A DNA stretch of 64,000 bases from Byssothecium circinans. Its lineage: Eukaryota > Ascomycota > Dothideomycetes > Pleosporales > Massarinaceae. Where the stretch lies: NCBI GenBank assembly GCA_010015675.1, contig ML976997.1:388457-452456 (forward strand). Reading direction: 5' to 3'. The notes beneath the pieces are model-generated. The model was not told where the DNA came from, ran no database searches, and saw only the letters and a program-made list of their open reading frames with translations. Positions 31,228 to 41,565 of the stretch are shown here, piece by piece. The translations under genes and the position numbers were made by a program. Position 1 is the stretch's first letter; each line of letters begins with the position of its first letter.

Positions 31228-31921
31228 GTTAGCCCGAATTTGTGTTAAAAAATGAACTGATGGACAGGCTGATGGACTGCAGCGAGAGTCTCTTATAATA
31301 TTTCCAGAGTAACTCCGATGTCCATGTTGCATCAGGCCAAAGAGCGTACCTGACATGCACACAGCATTCTGCCTTATTACCTGCAAGGATGCGGTGCATT
31401 CCATCAGTTATTTCTGGCAACGAACTTTGATAGTTGAGCTGAGTGGACCTTGGTGACCTCTCCGAATAGATGTTCTGATCATCTTCAGCCCCAAATGCGG
31501 CAACTATCCTACACAACGCTGTAGCTCAGTCGTATGGGCGGAAATCACCACAAGACTGTTGGTATCGCAGAGTCTCCGACCTCTTCGCCTTGCTGCGATA
31601 AGTATAGGTGCATCATGGTTGCTGCGGTTCGGGCGTGACTGGGCCGCATGCTGGGGCTGGGCTGGGGTTCAATCACCCACAACATAAAACGCCGTGTAAG
31701 AGTAGCAGTACGGCACGAAAAATAGTCAGACAGTTGTGGTACAGCTCAGGAGAAGGACTATTCTCGGCACAAGAGTCCGCTGCGCCTCGCTGAGGACTCA
31801 GACTGGCTACGTAGGGGTATCTCTTAGGAGCTCGTGATGCTTGGGACTTCGTCGCAGCCTTGATACAAATACAGGTGTGGACTCGCATGTTTTGCACTCA
31901 TTGCCAAAGCACATTTCCACC
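31228..31921. promoter_or_regulatory. Divergent intergenic region between two secreted-protein genes
   Basis: It must contain promoters for the minus-strand orphan and the plus-strand metalloprotease. No TATA box or known operator is obvious. No coding signal. Confidence 0.4.
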
Positions 31922-33268
31922 ATGTTGTTCCTCCACGCATCCTTGTCTGCGGTCCTTCTTGTCCTACCTACCATTGTCTTCGCCTACAAAATCGACGAGT
32001 CCTGCGTTGCCAAAGGCATCGCTCCCGACATTCGCAATGCAATGATCAGTGCATTCGACATGGCGGACTCTGGACTGAATCATCTGAATCAGGACCCTTA
32101 TGACCAAAACACGGCAGACCTCGTGCAGCGACTATTTCTCGCGAAGGATGGACAGGACGTGAATGACCGACCGCGCATGGAAAAAGTGAAAAGTATCTTC
32201 CGGAGCATCCGTCGAAACTACCGCACGGAAGTTTTCGGTGACGTGCACATACACGATGTGGTATGTTTGCCATTTGATTGAAACGAAACTCCGTTCGAAG
32301 CAATGCTAAGTTCATCAAGGTGATCTATTGCGACGACTCGCGCTGGGTGAAGACCGACAAGCGTGACCTCCTCGGCAGGCCACTGTTTAGAGACACAAGT
32401 ATGCCGTCTTTCATCCATCACATCTTCACAGGGAGACGTCAAATGCTAACTTCTCGCGCGTCCGTTAGTTACTGGCTCCCTGATTGTGTACAATAACCAG
32501 CAATGCCACGAAGCAAGCCTTGTTGGGAAGGTCGCTCTAGCGGTGACATGGAATGCATTCAAGAACGTCCAGAGCTACAACCCGCAAACCGGCGTTTCAG
32601 AGACTCGTCCACAAGAGTTCCCCACGCAGATCCAGCTTTGCGCATGGTTCATCGATTGTGCGTCATAGAAATTGGGCTCCTTCATAGCATGCTAACCGTG
32701 TGCAGGGATTAAGAGCAAGGAATACAAACTCGGTGATCAAGTTGCAAGAACCAGGATCGGAAGGAAGGTTGTGAAGAAGGCTGAAGGCAACAAATTTTTG
32801 AGGCAGATTGGTACGTATGAGCAGAAGCTCACCGTGCATCAGGGACTGACTGCTTCATCCAGACGCCTTTTCACTGCTTGACAAAGTTCTCCTCCACGAG
32901 ATGACCCACGGAAAGGCCGCATGGTTTGGCTATGCCGGTAAATATTATTACAAGGGCACTGACGATGCGAGATGACCTGTGTGACTTGCGTCAATGATAC
33001 GATTGCTGACGTTACATAGATTACGGTCCCCTTGAGCATTTTCAACATTCCGCTTCCCTTTGGCTTCGTACCTGCATATGGCTGGAAATGGGTTAGAGAT
33101 TTGGCTCGACTTGGTCCGGACGTTGTTGGTACGCATGATTGGAACCCTAAAGCTGCGGATCACAATGCAGATTCGATTGCGCTATTCGGCAGTGCTGCCA
33201 AATTGCTGGATATTCCAGACCCAATGCGCGTTACTGAGGATGGGAGACTTGAGCCTCTCAACACGTAA
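31922..33268 (+). CDS. Secreted zinc metalloendopeptidase, M35/peptidyl-Lys type (aspzincin-like)
   Basis: Six exons: 31922-32260, 32320-32398, 32469-32657, 32706-32810, 32863-32966 and 33020-33268, giving 354 residues in frame. The start has a signal peptide (MLFLHASLSAVLLVLPTIVF). Exon 5 encodes LLHEMTHGKAAWFGYAG, the HExxH zinc motif, followed by KGTDD, fitting the GT-x-D part of aspzincins. Exon 6 holds AYGWKWVRDLARLGPDVV and HNADSIALFGSAAKL, matching the YGW and NADSYALF features of fungal lysine-specific metallo-endopeptidase-like proteins. The likely role is extracellular protein degradation. Intron 5 appears to use a GC donor (32967) instead of GT: the GT at 32941-32942 gives a wrong frame. 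Only the GC-AG option keeps GTDD and the downstream frame together. Confidence 0.8.
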
Positions 33269-33417
33269 ACGTTGTGGACAATCTCCAGGAGAACCGACAT
33301 GGTTGTGATTATCTTCTTGAGTGGTGTAGCTTCAGGTCTGATTTAGAGCAATGCAAAACCAGATAAAACGCATTTCTCGACGTGTTTGTTTGAATTTTCG
33401 GTCATATGTCCAACGTG

Positions 33418-34351
33418 CTATAAAAGATGAAGGAGGTGGTCGATTTGTCGTTCATGTACCGTCAGCGTGAACGGAAGTCTACCAAAACCAGCAAGCACAC
33501 TGTCAGGAACAACAATGTTCATCGCGACCTCGAATATCGGACAAGAGATGTGGACGAGCGGTTCAAGGATTGTTTTGACAGTGTCCCATTCGACGGGTGC
33601 ACGGAGTAGCTCAGACGTGTCCTTTATCGTGATTTCAAACTGGAGAGAGCGGAGACCGTAGAGATTACCCAAGATGGCGCAAGCCTGTGGCCACTGGGTG
33701 TAGTCGTCTGGGGGAAAGTGTTTGTACGCCGGGTAGGATATTTGGGGTGTCAGGAATATTGTTGAGATGTGGACGTGCCGAATTTTCTCCCATTGGAACC
33801 GTGGTGCCACAGATTTGAAAGCTGCAATTCCTCTGCTTCCCTTTAAGCTGAAATGATTCGACGAGTAAAGGATGTCGATAGCCTCCAGATATCTTCGCAT
33901 CGAATTAGTGAGACTACTATGAACTTAGCGGAAGAACTTACATGCGGTGGCAGGTCAGCAACAGCGCCAAAAGCCGGTCATCCGCCCAGAATTCAAACTG
34001 TCGCCTGCGCGATGAGCCACCATTCAGCAAAAGGGTGCCAAAACACTCGTGTTGCCAAACTAAACGTTCACTATTTGTGTCTTTACACCTCTGGCGACCC
34101 ACGCGGTTTGAGTTGTCATCAAAAGGAATCACGTGCATGAGTCGTTCATTGTCTCCCAGCGCCGCCTCGTATACTTGAATGCGCAGCTCTGCAGGAAATG
34201 AAGGATTGAAGAGCGGGCATTGGACTTGTTGGTTCCGTGGCTTGCGGGAAATGGGTGGACGTGCACGGTATCTTGGCTTCGGAGGGTTGGATGGAGGTTG
34301 AGGCGTGCGGCGAGGCTTGCTGGACCACCCGAACACGTCCCAGAAGCACAT
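33418..34351 (-). CDS. DUF7730 / F-box-like fungal protein
   Basis: Two exons, 34351-33942 and 33892-33418, give 294 residues. The 49-nt intron has a GTAAGT donor, a CTAAT branch and an AAG acceptor. After a Pro/Arg-rich N-terminus comes CPLFNPSFPAELRIQVYEAA, then LLTCHRIYLEAIDILYSSNH, the LPxELRxxIY...LLxTCRxIYxEA pattern common in a large ascomycete family of unknown function. The start (MCFWDVFGWSSKPRR) is the first ATG with a family-like N-terminus; the ORF is open further upstream. The Fot1/pogo element inserted about 330 bp upstream. Confidence 0.75.
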
Positions 34352-34678
34352 CTTGTGGTGATTGTGTGAAGTGAACAAAAGACGCAGGGAGAGAATGGAA
34401 TATGAGACGATGCTGAGTAGATTTTCGTCAGATGTAATCAAACGCCTTGCTGAGCCACAATCTGACGCGAAGTCGCCTGGGCGGTGAATGGGCCACCCTC
34501 GCCTCGAGCCTGCATCGGCCACCACAGCTTCATCAGGCTGGTACTGCTGTTACTGTTGTCGCGTCATTACAATTTACGTTCGCCGTAAACGACACTAGCG
34601 ATAAACGAACATATCTCCTCGCAACTTGTCAAAAGGTGAGCACAGTCCAGTGCAGCACATTCAAGTTCGCGCGCACTA
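34352..34678. promoter_or_regulatory. Upstream region of the DUF7730 gene, cut by a transposon
   Basis: This 327-bp stretch probably contains the core promoter of the minus-strand gene. The transposon's TA duplication lies at 34677-34678, so any upstream elements of the promoter were moved 2.1 kb away. Confidence 0.4.
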
Positions 34679-34718
34679 CCGTGTTTAGTCAGCTGGCGCA
34701 CGGGCTCACCTGACGCAC
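34679..34718 (+). repeat. Left terminal inverted repeat of the Fot1/pogo element
   Basis: 40 bp, reverse complement of 36723-36762 with one mismatch, preceded by TA. Confidence 0.92.
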
Positions 34719-34889
34719 GATTTTCGCTGAGAATCGATAAATACATTTGACGCTGTACAGCTCAATATAAATTATAATATCGCGAGATTTTATAGAGTAA
34801 TAGGTAATCGAGTATGGAGAATATTTCTATACTGCTATCTAGTCGCGATACCTTGAAGGGAGGTTGATCTGCCGCCCCCGGCGATTTAT

Positions 34890-36673
34890 CGCTAGGGGAG
34901 CTTGATCAACCTCAAGAACAGATTGCTCGCCACTACTAACCTCCTGAGGGATAGTAGATTGTTGAACCCTCCTTTTTTAAGCTTGTTTAGCAAGTTGGAT
35001 GTCCTTTTTAAGTTACGCAGCTGCTTCCCGGGCGTGCCTGTTGTCCTCTATTTCCTACTTTTTCCGTACCTCCTCCTGGAGTCGCATCTCCTTTTGAGTA
35101 GCCCTTAGACGACGTTGCTCCTCTAATACCTACTGCTTCTCTGCTTTCTCCTCAGCCTTGCGCCTTGTATCCTCTTCTTTTTAAAGTCTCTCTCTTTCTG
35201 CTTCTGCTTCTTTCTGTGCTTCACGATCGCGAGCTCGCTGCACCTTGTTCGGGCTCTAGAAGATAGCTCCACCATCCTGATTAGGAGGCTGATTAAAGCT
35301 GGAGAGCCTTACCTCTCTGCCGGCGCTTCTTTTCATTCACTAGCGCTCGTTTGAGGCCTTCGTTCTCGTGTTTCAAGAGTATATTCTGAGTTGATAGCGA
35401 GTGAATCGTCTGTGAGAGCTGCTGGGCCTTAGAGTCATAAACGTTGTCAACAACTGCCCTCAGAAGCTTAGCGATCTTTCTCCAATCCTCAGCTGTGATG
35501 ACTGACCTCGAGCTCTCGCTGGAGGAAGGTCGCTCTGCCTTAGGATCACTGAATCGGCTCAGGATAACCTCAGAGTTGAAAGGGTGGAGACCGCAGGCTT
35601 CAAAGCCTGAGAGGATATTTTTAGTCATAAAAGCCTTCTCCCACGCAGCCTAGAACATGCGAAAGAAGTCCCTCTTAGTTATAGCAGAGAAGGCTTGTGA
35701 TTCTTCCATAAAGCGTACTATCTCTAAGCTGTACGCTCGTGAGAGAGGGCCGAACAGGCAGACGTTAAGCGGCTGCAGAGTATAAGTACTATGAGGAGGA
35801 TAGACTGCTAGGAGGATCTGGTTGTTGTCGCAGTACTTGATAAACTTCATATTCACGTGGGAGCCATGGCCGTTAAGGATAAGTAGTCAGTATCGCCGTC
35901 ATAGTGACTTTGTTTTAGTCTCTCTATTAAAGACAGTCTTTAACCATTGAAGCCTGAGGTGATCGTTTGTCCAGCTACTAGGCGATGAGGCGAAGAAGGC
36001 CTTATGTACTGCAGGATTAAAATCCTGCAGCCATGAGTCTTAGATATTGCCCGAAACCGCCTGATAGATAAGGCCTGGAGAGAGCGACGATCCGTCAGCG
36101 CATATACAGGTAATCGTCGTGATCCACTCGTGATTACCGTCCTGTATAGCCTGCTTAACTCCTCCCTCCTCATACCTCCATTGAGAGAAGACTCGCTTCA
36201 TCTTTGACAGCACGCTGATTAGGAAGCCCTTCTCATCCATATTGTACATGTTTGCTGGCTCAATTTCATATTCCTTGATTTTGCGCTTCAAGAGCTTAAA
36301 ATATAGCGCGTACTTAAAGGCAGAATTAGCTCTTTTTCTCTCCTTATCTAAGCTAGTTGTCCATTTAGATACCAGGTCAACTTAGTGACNNNNNNNNNNN
36401 NNNNNNNNNNNNNNNNNNNNNNNNNNNNNNNNNNNNNNNNNNNNNNNNNNNNNNNNNNNNNNNNNNNNNNNNNNNNNNNNNNNNNNNNNNNNNNNNNNNN
36501 NNNNNNNNNNNNNNNNNNNNNNNNNNNNNNNNNNNNNNNNNNNNGATTTTGTGCCACCTTCGCGACAGAGTTGATCGTTCAACACCATATTTTCTCGCAG
36601 TCTAAGAGATATTAAGTTTTTCTCCAAGCTCCAGGGATTTCAACGCCACAATCGCCTCCTCAATTGGGTCCAT
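34890..36673 (-). pseudogene. Fot1/pogo transposase (DDE superfamily), inactivated
   Basis: The minus-strand ATG at 36673 gives MDPIEEAIVALKSLELGEK, a TAG, then ARKYGVERSTLSRRWHK, the DNA-binding helix-turn-helix. After the N gap come NMDEKGFLISVLSKMKRV, TTITCICADGSSLSPGLIYQ and LILNGHGSHVNMKFIKY, all from the catalytic DDE core, then YPPHSTYTLQPLNVCLFGPL and a charged C-terminus. Several stops break the frame. The second catalytic Asp in the usual LDGHGSH is Asn here (NGHGSH), a G-to-A change on the coding strand, and TAG for CAG in the N-terminus is C-to-T; both fit RIP. It cannot encode an active enzyme. Confidence 0.88.
36390..36544. other. Assembly gap, 155 N
   Basis: A run of N lies inside the transposase relic, between the helix-turn-helix and the catalytic core. 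The true length is unknown. Confidence 0.99.
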
Positions 36674-36722
36674 ATTGGTCGAGTTAGTATTATGTGGTAA
36701 TTTTGGTGTTCCCGGCCAAAGT

Positions 36723-36762
36723 GTGCGTCAGGTGAGCCCGTGCGCCAGATGACTAAACACGG
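36723..36762 (-). repeat. Right terminal inverted repeat of the Fot1/pogo element
   Basis: 40 bp, followed by TA at 36763-36764; partner of 34679-34718. Confidence 0.92.
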
Positions 36763-36764
36763 TA

Positions 36765-38130
36765 AATCACACGTCAGCATGCGTCAACACCAGGAACCAG
36801 CCGCATTAGCCTGAATTTCCGATTCCCAGTCACGCCAACCTCTCGCACTTTTCGTACCCTGCACGCTAATAATTTATTCTCTGATCGCTTTCTCTCTACC
36901 TTATCACTCGTACAGCTACGAATCGTCTCTCACGCCTGCTCATCACAGTCGTTTCAACGTTTCGTGGTTGCAGTCGTACTGCAAGGGCAGTATATATCAG
37001 TTAGGTGCTATAACGTAAAGCACCACCGAACCGCCCAAAAGTAACGTGAGAAGAGTAAGAAGAGTGAGAAATGACGCACTGAGGTTTCAATGGCCGTTTT
37101 CGTTTCTTCCACCGCTATAGTCACATAGCACCTTAAAATCCTCGTATATGCGAAGCCGGAATTCTGCAATGCGTTCGACACTCACGATTGATGTACGAGG
37201 GTAGACACAATGGAATCATGAGGGCAAAGGGACCTCAGTTGTTCACACAGATAGCCACTCATCAACACTCTGCTTGGACTCAACATCGATCCTTTCGTAT
37301 CGTCACACACTTTCCACTCATTCACTCACCAAGCGCCACCGTAGCTATAAACCCCGCTCTTCCTCACGTATCCATTTCCCATCCCCACTACCCACCTTAG
37401 AAGCCACTCTTATTCACATATCCCTGTCTTCCTTAACTCTCCACCCCCAATTTTTTCCAATCACGCTTCCCATGCTACTAAGGTGTCCAATCCCACTTCC
37501 AGACTCCCGAATGCCGGACTTTTACGGAGAAAAGCTAAAGTCCAACTTAGGCACCGCAATGAAGCGTGCGAAGGAACCAAGTGCTAAAGATACATCACTT
37601 ATAAAGGTGCACCCTTAGCCTATCGAAACCACCGACAAGGACCCCGAAGATGAGAGATAAGAAGTGAAGTCATTTCCAAGGAAAATTAGAGGGCGGTTGT
37701 TGGTTCAGTCAAAATGGGGCGAAAAGATAAGTCCCAAGTAAAAGGGGGGAAAGAGAGCAGAGATTCTAACAGGGAGAATCGAAGAGGGACTTAGACGTCG
37801 GTGAAGATGGTCAACATGAGAGGTAGGAGAAGGTGTCTCAGTTAGATTGTTTTTCGAGATAGTCTCTACTGTTGTCGATGTACTTAATGACTCAATGTAT
37901 ACTTTATAACTCTTTTCAGGTATTACGTTGTTGTACTGCTGGACATAAAAAGTGTGACTACAATACATGCCATGACTCAACGTAAGACCGTCGATATTAT
38001 GACTACTGTAAGTCATGACTAACCACTCTATATAAATACTCCCCCCACTGCGACCTTCTCCTGATATCCCCTCACTCGCAAAAATCTCCGAGTAACCAAC
38101 ACCACATTCCCCATCACATCCTTCATAGCG
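36765..38130. other. Gene-poor intergenic region
   Basis: ORFs at 37188-37618 have Ser/Pro/His-rich translations with no domain. A TATATAAATA-like box occurs at about 38030, 100 bp upstream of the next ORF. Confidence 0.4.
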
Positions 38131-38625
38131 ATGTCCGACCACAACATCCTTCAAGAAAACGACCTCAAGGGTCCTACCACGAACGAAACTCGAGAAATCA
38201 TAACACATACTTCCATGGAGTACATCGTCGTCATCCCACTCATTCCAAAATCCCAAAATCCACCATCAAGTTCCACCAAACCAACCGCTCAACCCGCGCC
38301 CGAGTCCAAGCCCAAACCCGAACATCCTGTATTCGATACCTTTGAAGAACTCCTTAAAATATTTCTTCCAAAAGTCTCCACTGCGCAAAAGGAGCAGGCA
38401 ACCATAAAAAAGGGTCTCGGTGACGCCCTGGCGTTTCGCCCTTTAGTACAAGAGACAGAGGCAGAGTCACAGACGCGACCAGAAGATACGGAAGAAGACG
38501 CTAGTACCAACACCAATTCGGTGTTTACGGCGGAATACTACACCGATCCAGCGGAAAGGGAGAGGAAATTAAAGGAGATACAAAGTGCGTCTGCCGCCCG
38601 ATTTCTACTCCAAAACTATGAATAG
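38131..38625 (+). CDS. Hypothetical orphan protein, 164 residues
   Basis: It starts MSDHNILQENDLKGPTTNET. The middle is Pro/Lys-rich (PTAQPAPESKPKPEHPVFDT), then FEELLKIFLPKVSTAQKEQ suggests a short helical domain; the C-terminus is acidic. A TATAAATA box about 100 bp upstream supports transcription. No signal peptide or family. An overlapping ORF in another frame (38585-38905: GGCSHITIRVAKEYGRHGWY) looks coding-like and could be a spliced 3' exon; I could not join them convincingly. Confidence 0.4.
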   Translation: MSDHNILQENDLKGPTTNETREIITHTSMEYIVVIPLIPKSQNPPSSSTKPTAQPAPESKPKPEHPVFDTFEELLKIFLPKVSTAQKEQATIKKGLGDALAFRPLVQETEAESQTRPEDTEEDASTNTNSVFTAEYYTDPAERERKLKEIQSASAARFLLQNYE

Positions 38626-38905
38626 CACTAACGCTGCATTAGATACCACCAGTGGCATATACAAGAAAGGCGGGTGCAGTCACATAACGATACGGGTGGC
38701 AAAAGAGTACGGTCGGCACGGTTGGTACGGTATGATGTGGAAGGGAGAGCCTGAGTGCGCGATGGGTGCTGTGGATATGAAGGGAATGGAAATTATTCGT
38801 CGAAGTAGTAGCATTGGTGGTCATGATATTACCGGAGTCCTCCGTGACTTGCGGGAGATATTGAAGGGATTTGGGCCGTGGATTAGGCTAAGATTTATTT
38901 CTTGA

Positions 38906-41565
38906 AGTATGAGGAGGTGACGAGGTGATGGAGTGTGTTTGTGACTGTGGTACAGTGTTAGCATCTGAATTTATGAGCGTAATAGAAACCCAGAGTCATT
39001 TCATACGAGCCAACTCGTCAAGACAGTCACGTATGACTCTAGAGATCTGACTCATCTGCGTAGATAAATACAAGTCATTGTCCTAGACAGCGCCCCTACA
39101 CTTCCAGCTTCACCAGCATGTCTATTCAAATCACCACCGCGCTTTACCACCAGATTCCTCACCATGTCCACCATAACCAGTAAAGACCCAAACACATATC
39201 CGGCGACCATAACTTTCGCCCAGTCCCACATCGATGAAGTACTCACCGCTCAAGGAAATCCTGACAACGAAGATTCTCTTCAGAATAGCATTGCTAGCTC
39301 CTGAGATAGTCGTATGATGGATATTGTAAACATCTATTGTAAGCATAAATCCAAGATTATCCCCTCATACCTATCGATAATACTAACCCGATACGCAGAT
39401 AATGGCGAAAGATACCAATTAACCTCGCCCGAATAAACCCACCTCTACATCAAGTCCACCAAGAACACAGAGGACGGAAAGTGGTGCTCTCGAATCTGGA
39501 ATGGGAAAGACAATTCTGGGAACGAAATCACCAAGACATCGACTACTTACAGTAGTAGAGACAATTTAAAAGCTCTCTAAACTCGCTATTATTACTTATT
39601 ACAATAGAGTGTAAGAAGAAGGAGACGAAGGATAAGGAGCTTGAGATGGAGGATGATGTGGATGTGTGCCTAATTATGTTATTAGCTCGATGTGGGCATG
39701 TGGAAATGTGAGTGTAAGAAATGTTGCAGGGTTGACTTAGGCACGGGAGACGGAAGGAAGGAGGCTGTTGTCGAATGAATTGGGGTGGAATATAGCGATA
39801 TCGTAGAAGAGTGGCGGGTTTTAGTTAGTCATGGCGATTAGATACAATATAAATTGTTTCCTTAGAGTTCAGTCAGATTCATTCACAGACAGTTGTCGGC
39901 AGCAGAGCAACAAAACAGCGTCAGTACTCACAAAAACGCAGCACACAATCTCCCAGTGCGTAAAGCAGACCGATCAACAACTCAGTCCTCCCCTTCCCAA
40001 TTATGACTCTATTTCAGACTCGTCATATCAATATTGCACTCATAATACCCTACATAAACCTCAATATCTATCTCTAAACCCCTCCTTTTCCCCAGCCAAA
40101 CATTCCGCAACACCTAGACCACAGTCTCCAGCGCCCACAGAATCATCAATAGCCCTTTCTTCCCAGCTGCTCCGACTTCCACCAACCCTTCCACAACTCC
40201 ACACCCCACCACCACGACAAAATGCCCACCTCCAAGCCCACCCCCCCAAACTCAAGAATACACCATAGCCCTCAACATAACAGTCCAAACCCCCATCATC
40301 AAAGAACCACCCAACATAGACGAATGCGTCACCATCCCCGCCTCGCCTCCTCACCCCTAACCCCCCGCCCCCAACCCCAGAAGACAAAAAAAAAGAAGCA
40401 GACTCAAAGCCTCCACCCCCTAAACCCCCACAAAGAATACAAAGCGACCAAGGGACCGCGGAAAAGAAAGGGAAGTCCACGAGAATTCGCCGAAGTACCA
40501 GCAAAAAGCGATACCACATCAAATTCGATCTTGGGAACAGACTTGTAAGGCAAGGTCATGAGGAGGCGCTTACCTCACAGTATGCTATGCCTAGTAAGTC
40601 TGAGTCTTGTTACCCTTTTTTTCTCTCCTTTTCTCTTGTTTTCTCTTTGCATTTCCTTTGCATTTCCTTTCCATTTCCTTTCCATTTCCTTTGCGTTTCC
40701 TTTCCATTTCCTTTCTATTTCCTTTGCAACGAAATCTTTATATAACTTTACCTAATAATGTATAAGTAGTCTAGGCTCCGCAACTATCCCTAAAAGCCAC
40801 CTACGTCTTCGTCCGTGCCGTTAGGGAAGAAGATGGTTGTAGGCGCGCAATTGCATGCGTAGGCAAGAACATAACTAGGACCGCGAGGCAAAAGAGTTAT
40901 ATGATGCGTACATAGTGCGTTCACGGATCTCGCGGAAGCGTTCAGATAGAATTATGTTGTAAAGAAGCAGCGGGTCAACTGGTCGACAATAGGTCACGTG
41001 CTAGTGGTACCCCCTTAGAGGGATCCTACCTTCTCAGAACAATTTATTAACAGCTATTTCTTAGTTTAAACCTATCTACAGCTCGTTGGCTACTTGTTTA
41101 TAAGAGGTGCACGTGGAGGAATTAAACTTGAGGGAGGAACGACTCATTAACTGTGTGTTTTGAGAAGGCACCATCCCCGTAAGGGTACCCCCGTTGCCGA
41201 AGCCGTGGCTAGGGGAGAGTTGGTGGGGTTGGAGGGTGATGTTTGCAGGGTTATTTATAGCGGTCAGGTTATGTGATTATGTGTTTTCCTTTCTCTTTCA
41301 TATCCCCCCTGTATAAGAGTATTCACTAGATGGTCGAGAAGTAGCGCATAGGATAACAGCTAGTGGTACAGAACGAAGCCGTGAGTGGAGTCCGTGGAGT
41401 TGGTTGGAGAATAAAAACTAGTTTCCAGGGTTCATTTACAGCGACAATTGTAATTTTTTCATAGAGTCCGTTTCGTACCGTACAGTAGGCTTCCAGTGTA
41501 TATCTTACAACATTCCAAACTCATGACAAAAAGGGTATCGTCCCTCTTTCCAGGGCTACCCCTAT
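38906..41565. other. Gene-poor region with low-complexity ORFs and a minisatellite
   Basis: A 46-codon ORF at 39163-39303 (MSTITSKDPNTYPATITFAQ) and coding-like pieces near 39400-39580 (IKSTKNTEDGKWCSRIWNGK, preceded by a stop) may be relics of an orphan gene. ORFs at 39831-40550 are Pro/Thr/His-rich and doubtful. Two loosely similar blocks (41198-41268 and 41379-41448, GAAGCCGTG...CAGGGTT) may be an old duplication. Confidence 0.35.
40650..40726 (+). repeat. 11-bp minisatellite CATTTCCTTTS, seven units
   Basis: Seven consecutive 11-bp units (CATTTCCTTTG / CATTTCCTTTC with single-base variants CGTTTC and TATTTC) span 40650-40726. No gene overlaps it. Confidence 0.92.

Larger units (their letters stand above)
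34679..36762 (-). mobile_element. Complete Fot1/pogo-like transposon, degenerate
   Basis: A 2084-bp element is flanked by TA duplications (34677-34678 and 36763-36764). The 40-bp terminal inverted repeats, 34679-34718 and 36723-36762, differ at one base. They begin CCGTGTTTAGTC and contain GGCGCACGGGCTCACCTGACGC. The internal gene on the minus strand is a broken transposase. An assembly gap interrupts it. The TIR pair is nearly identical although the coding region is decayed. Confidence 0.92.

Noticed and set aside
33020..33074. 6-nt micro-exon plus GT-TG intron in the metalloprotease
   Set aside because: It yields an attractive DYAYGW reading but needs a non-canonical acceptor and a micro-exon; the single GC-AG intron explains the frame more simply.
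40061..40522. 153-codon minus-strand ORF rich in Gly and Trp
   Set aside because: It mirrors a Pro/Thr/His-rich low-complexity stretch on the other strand; neither strand has a domain.
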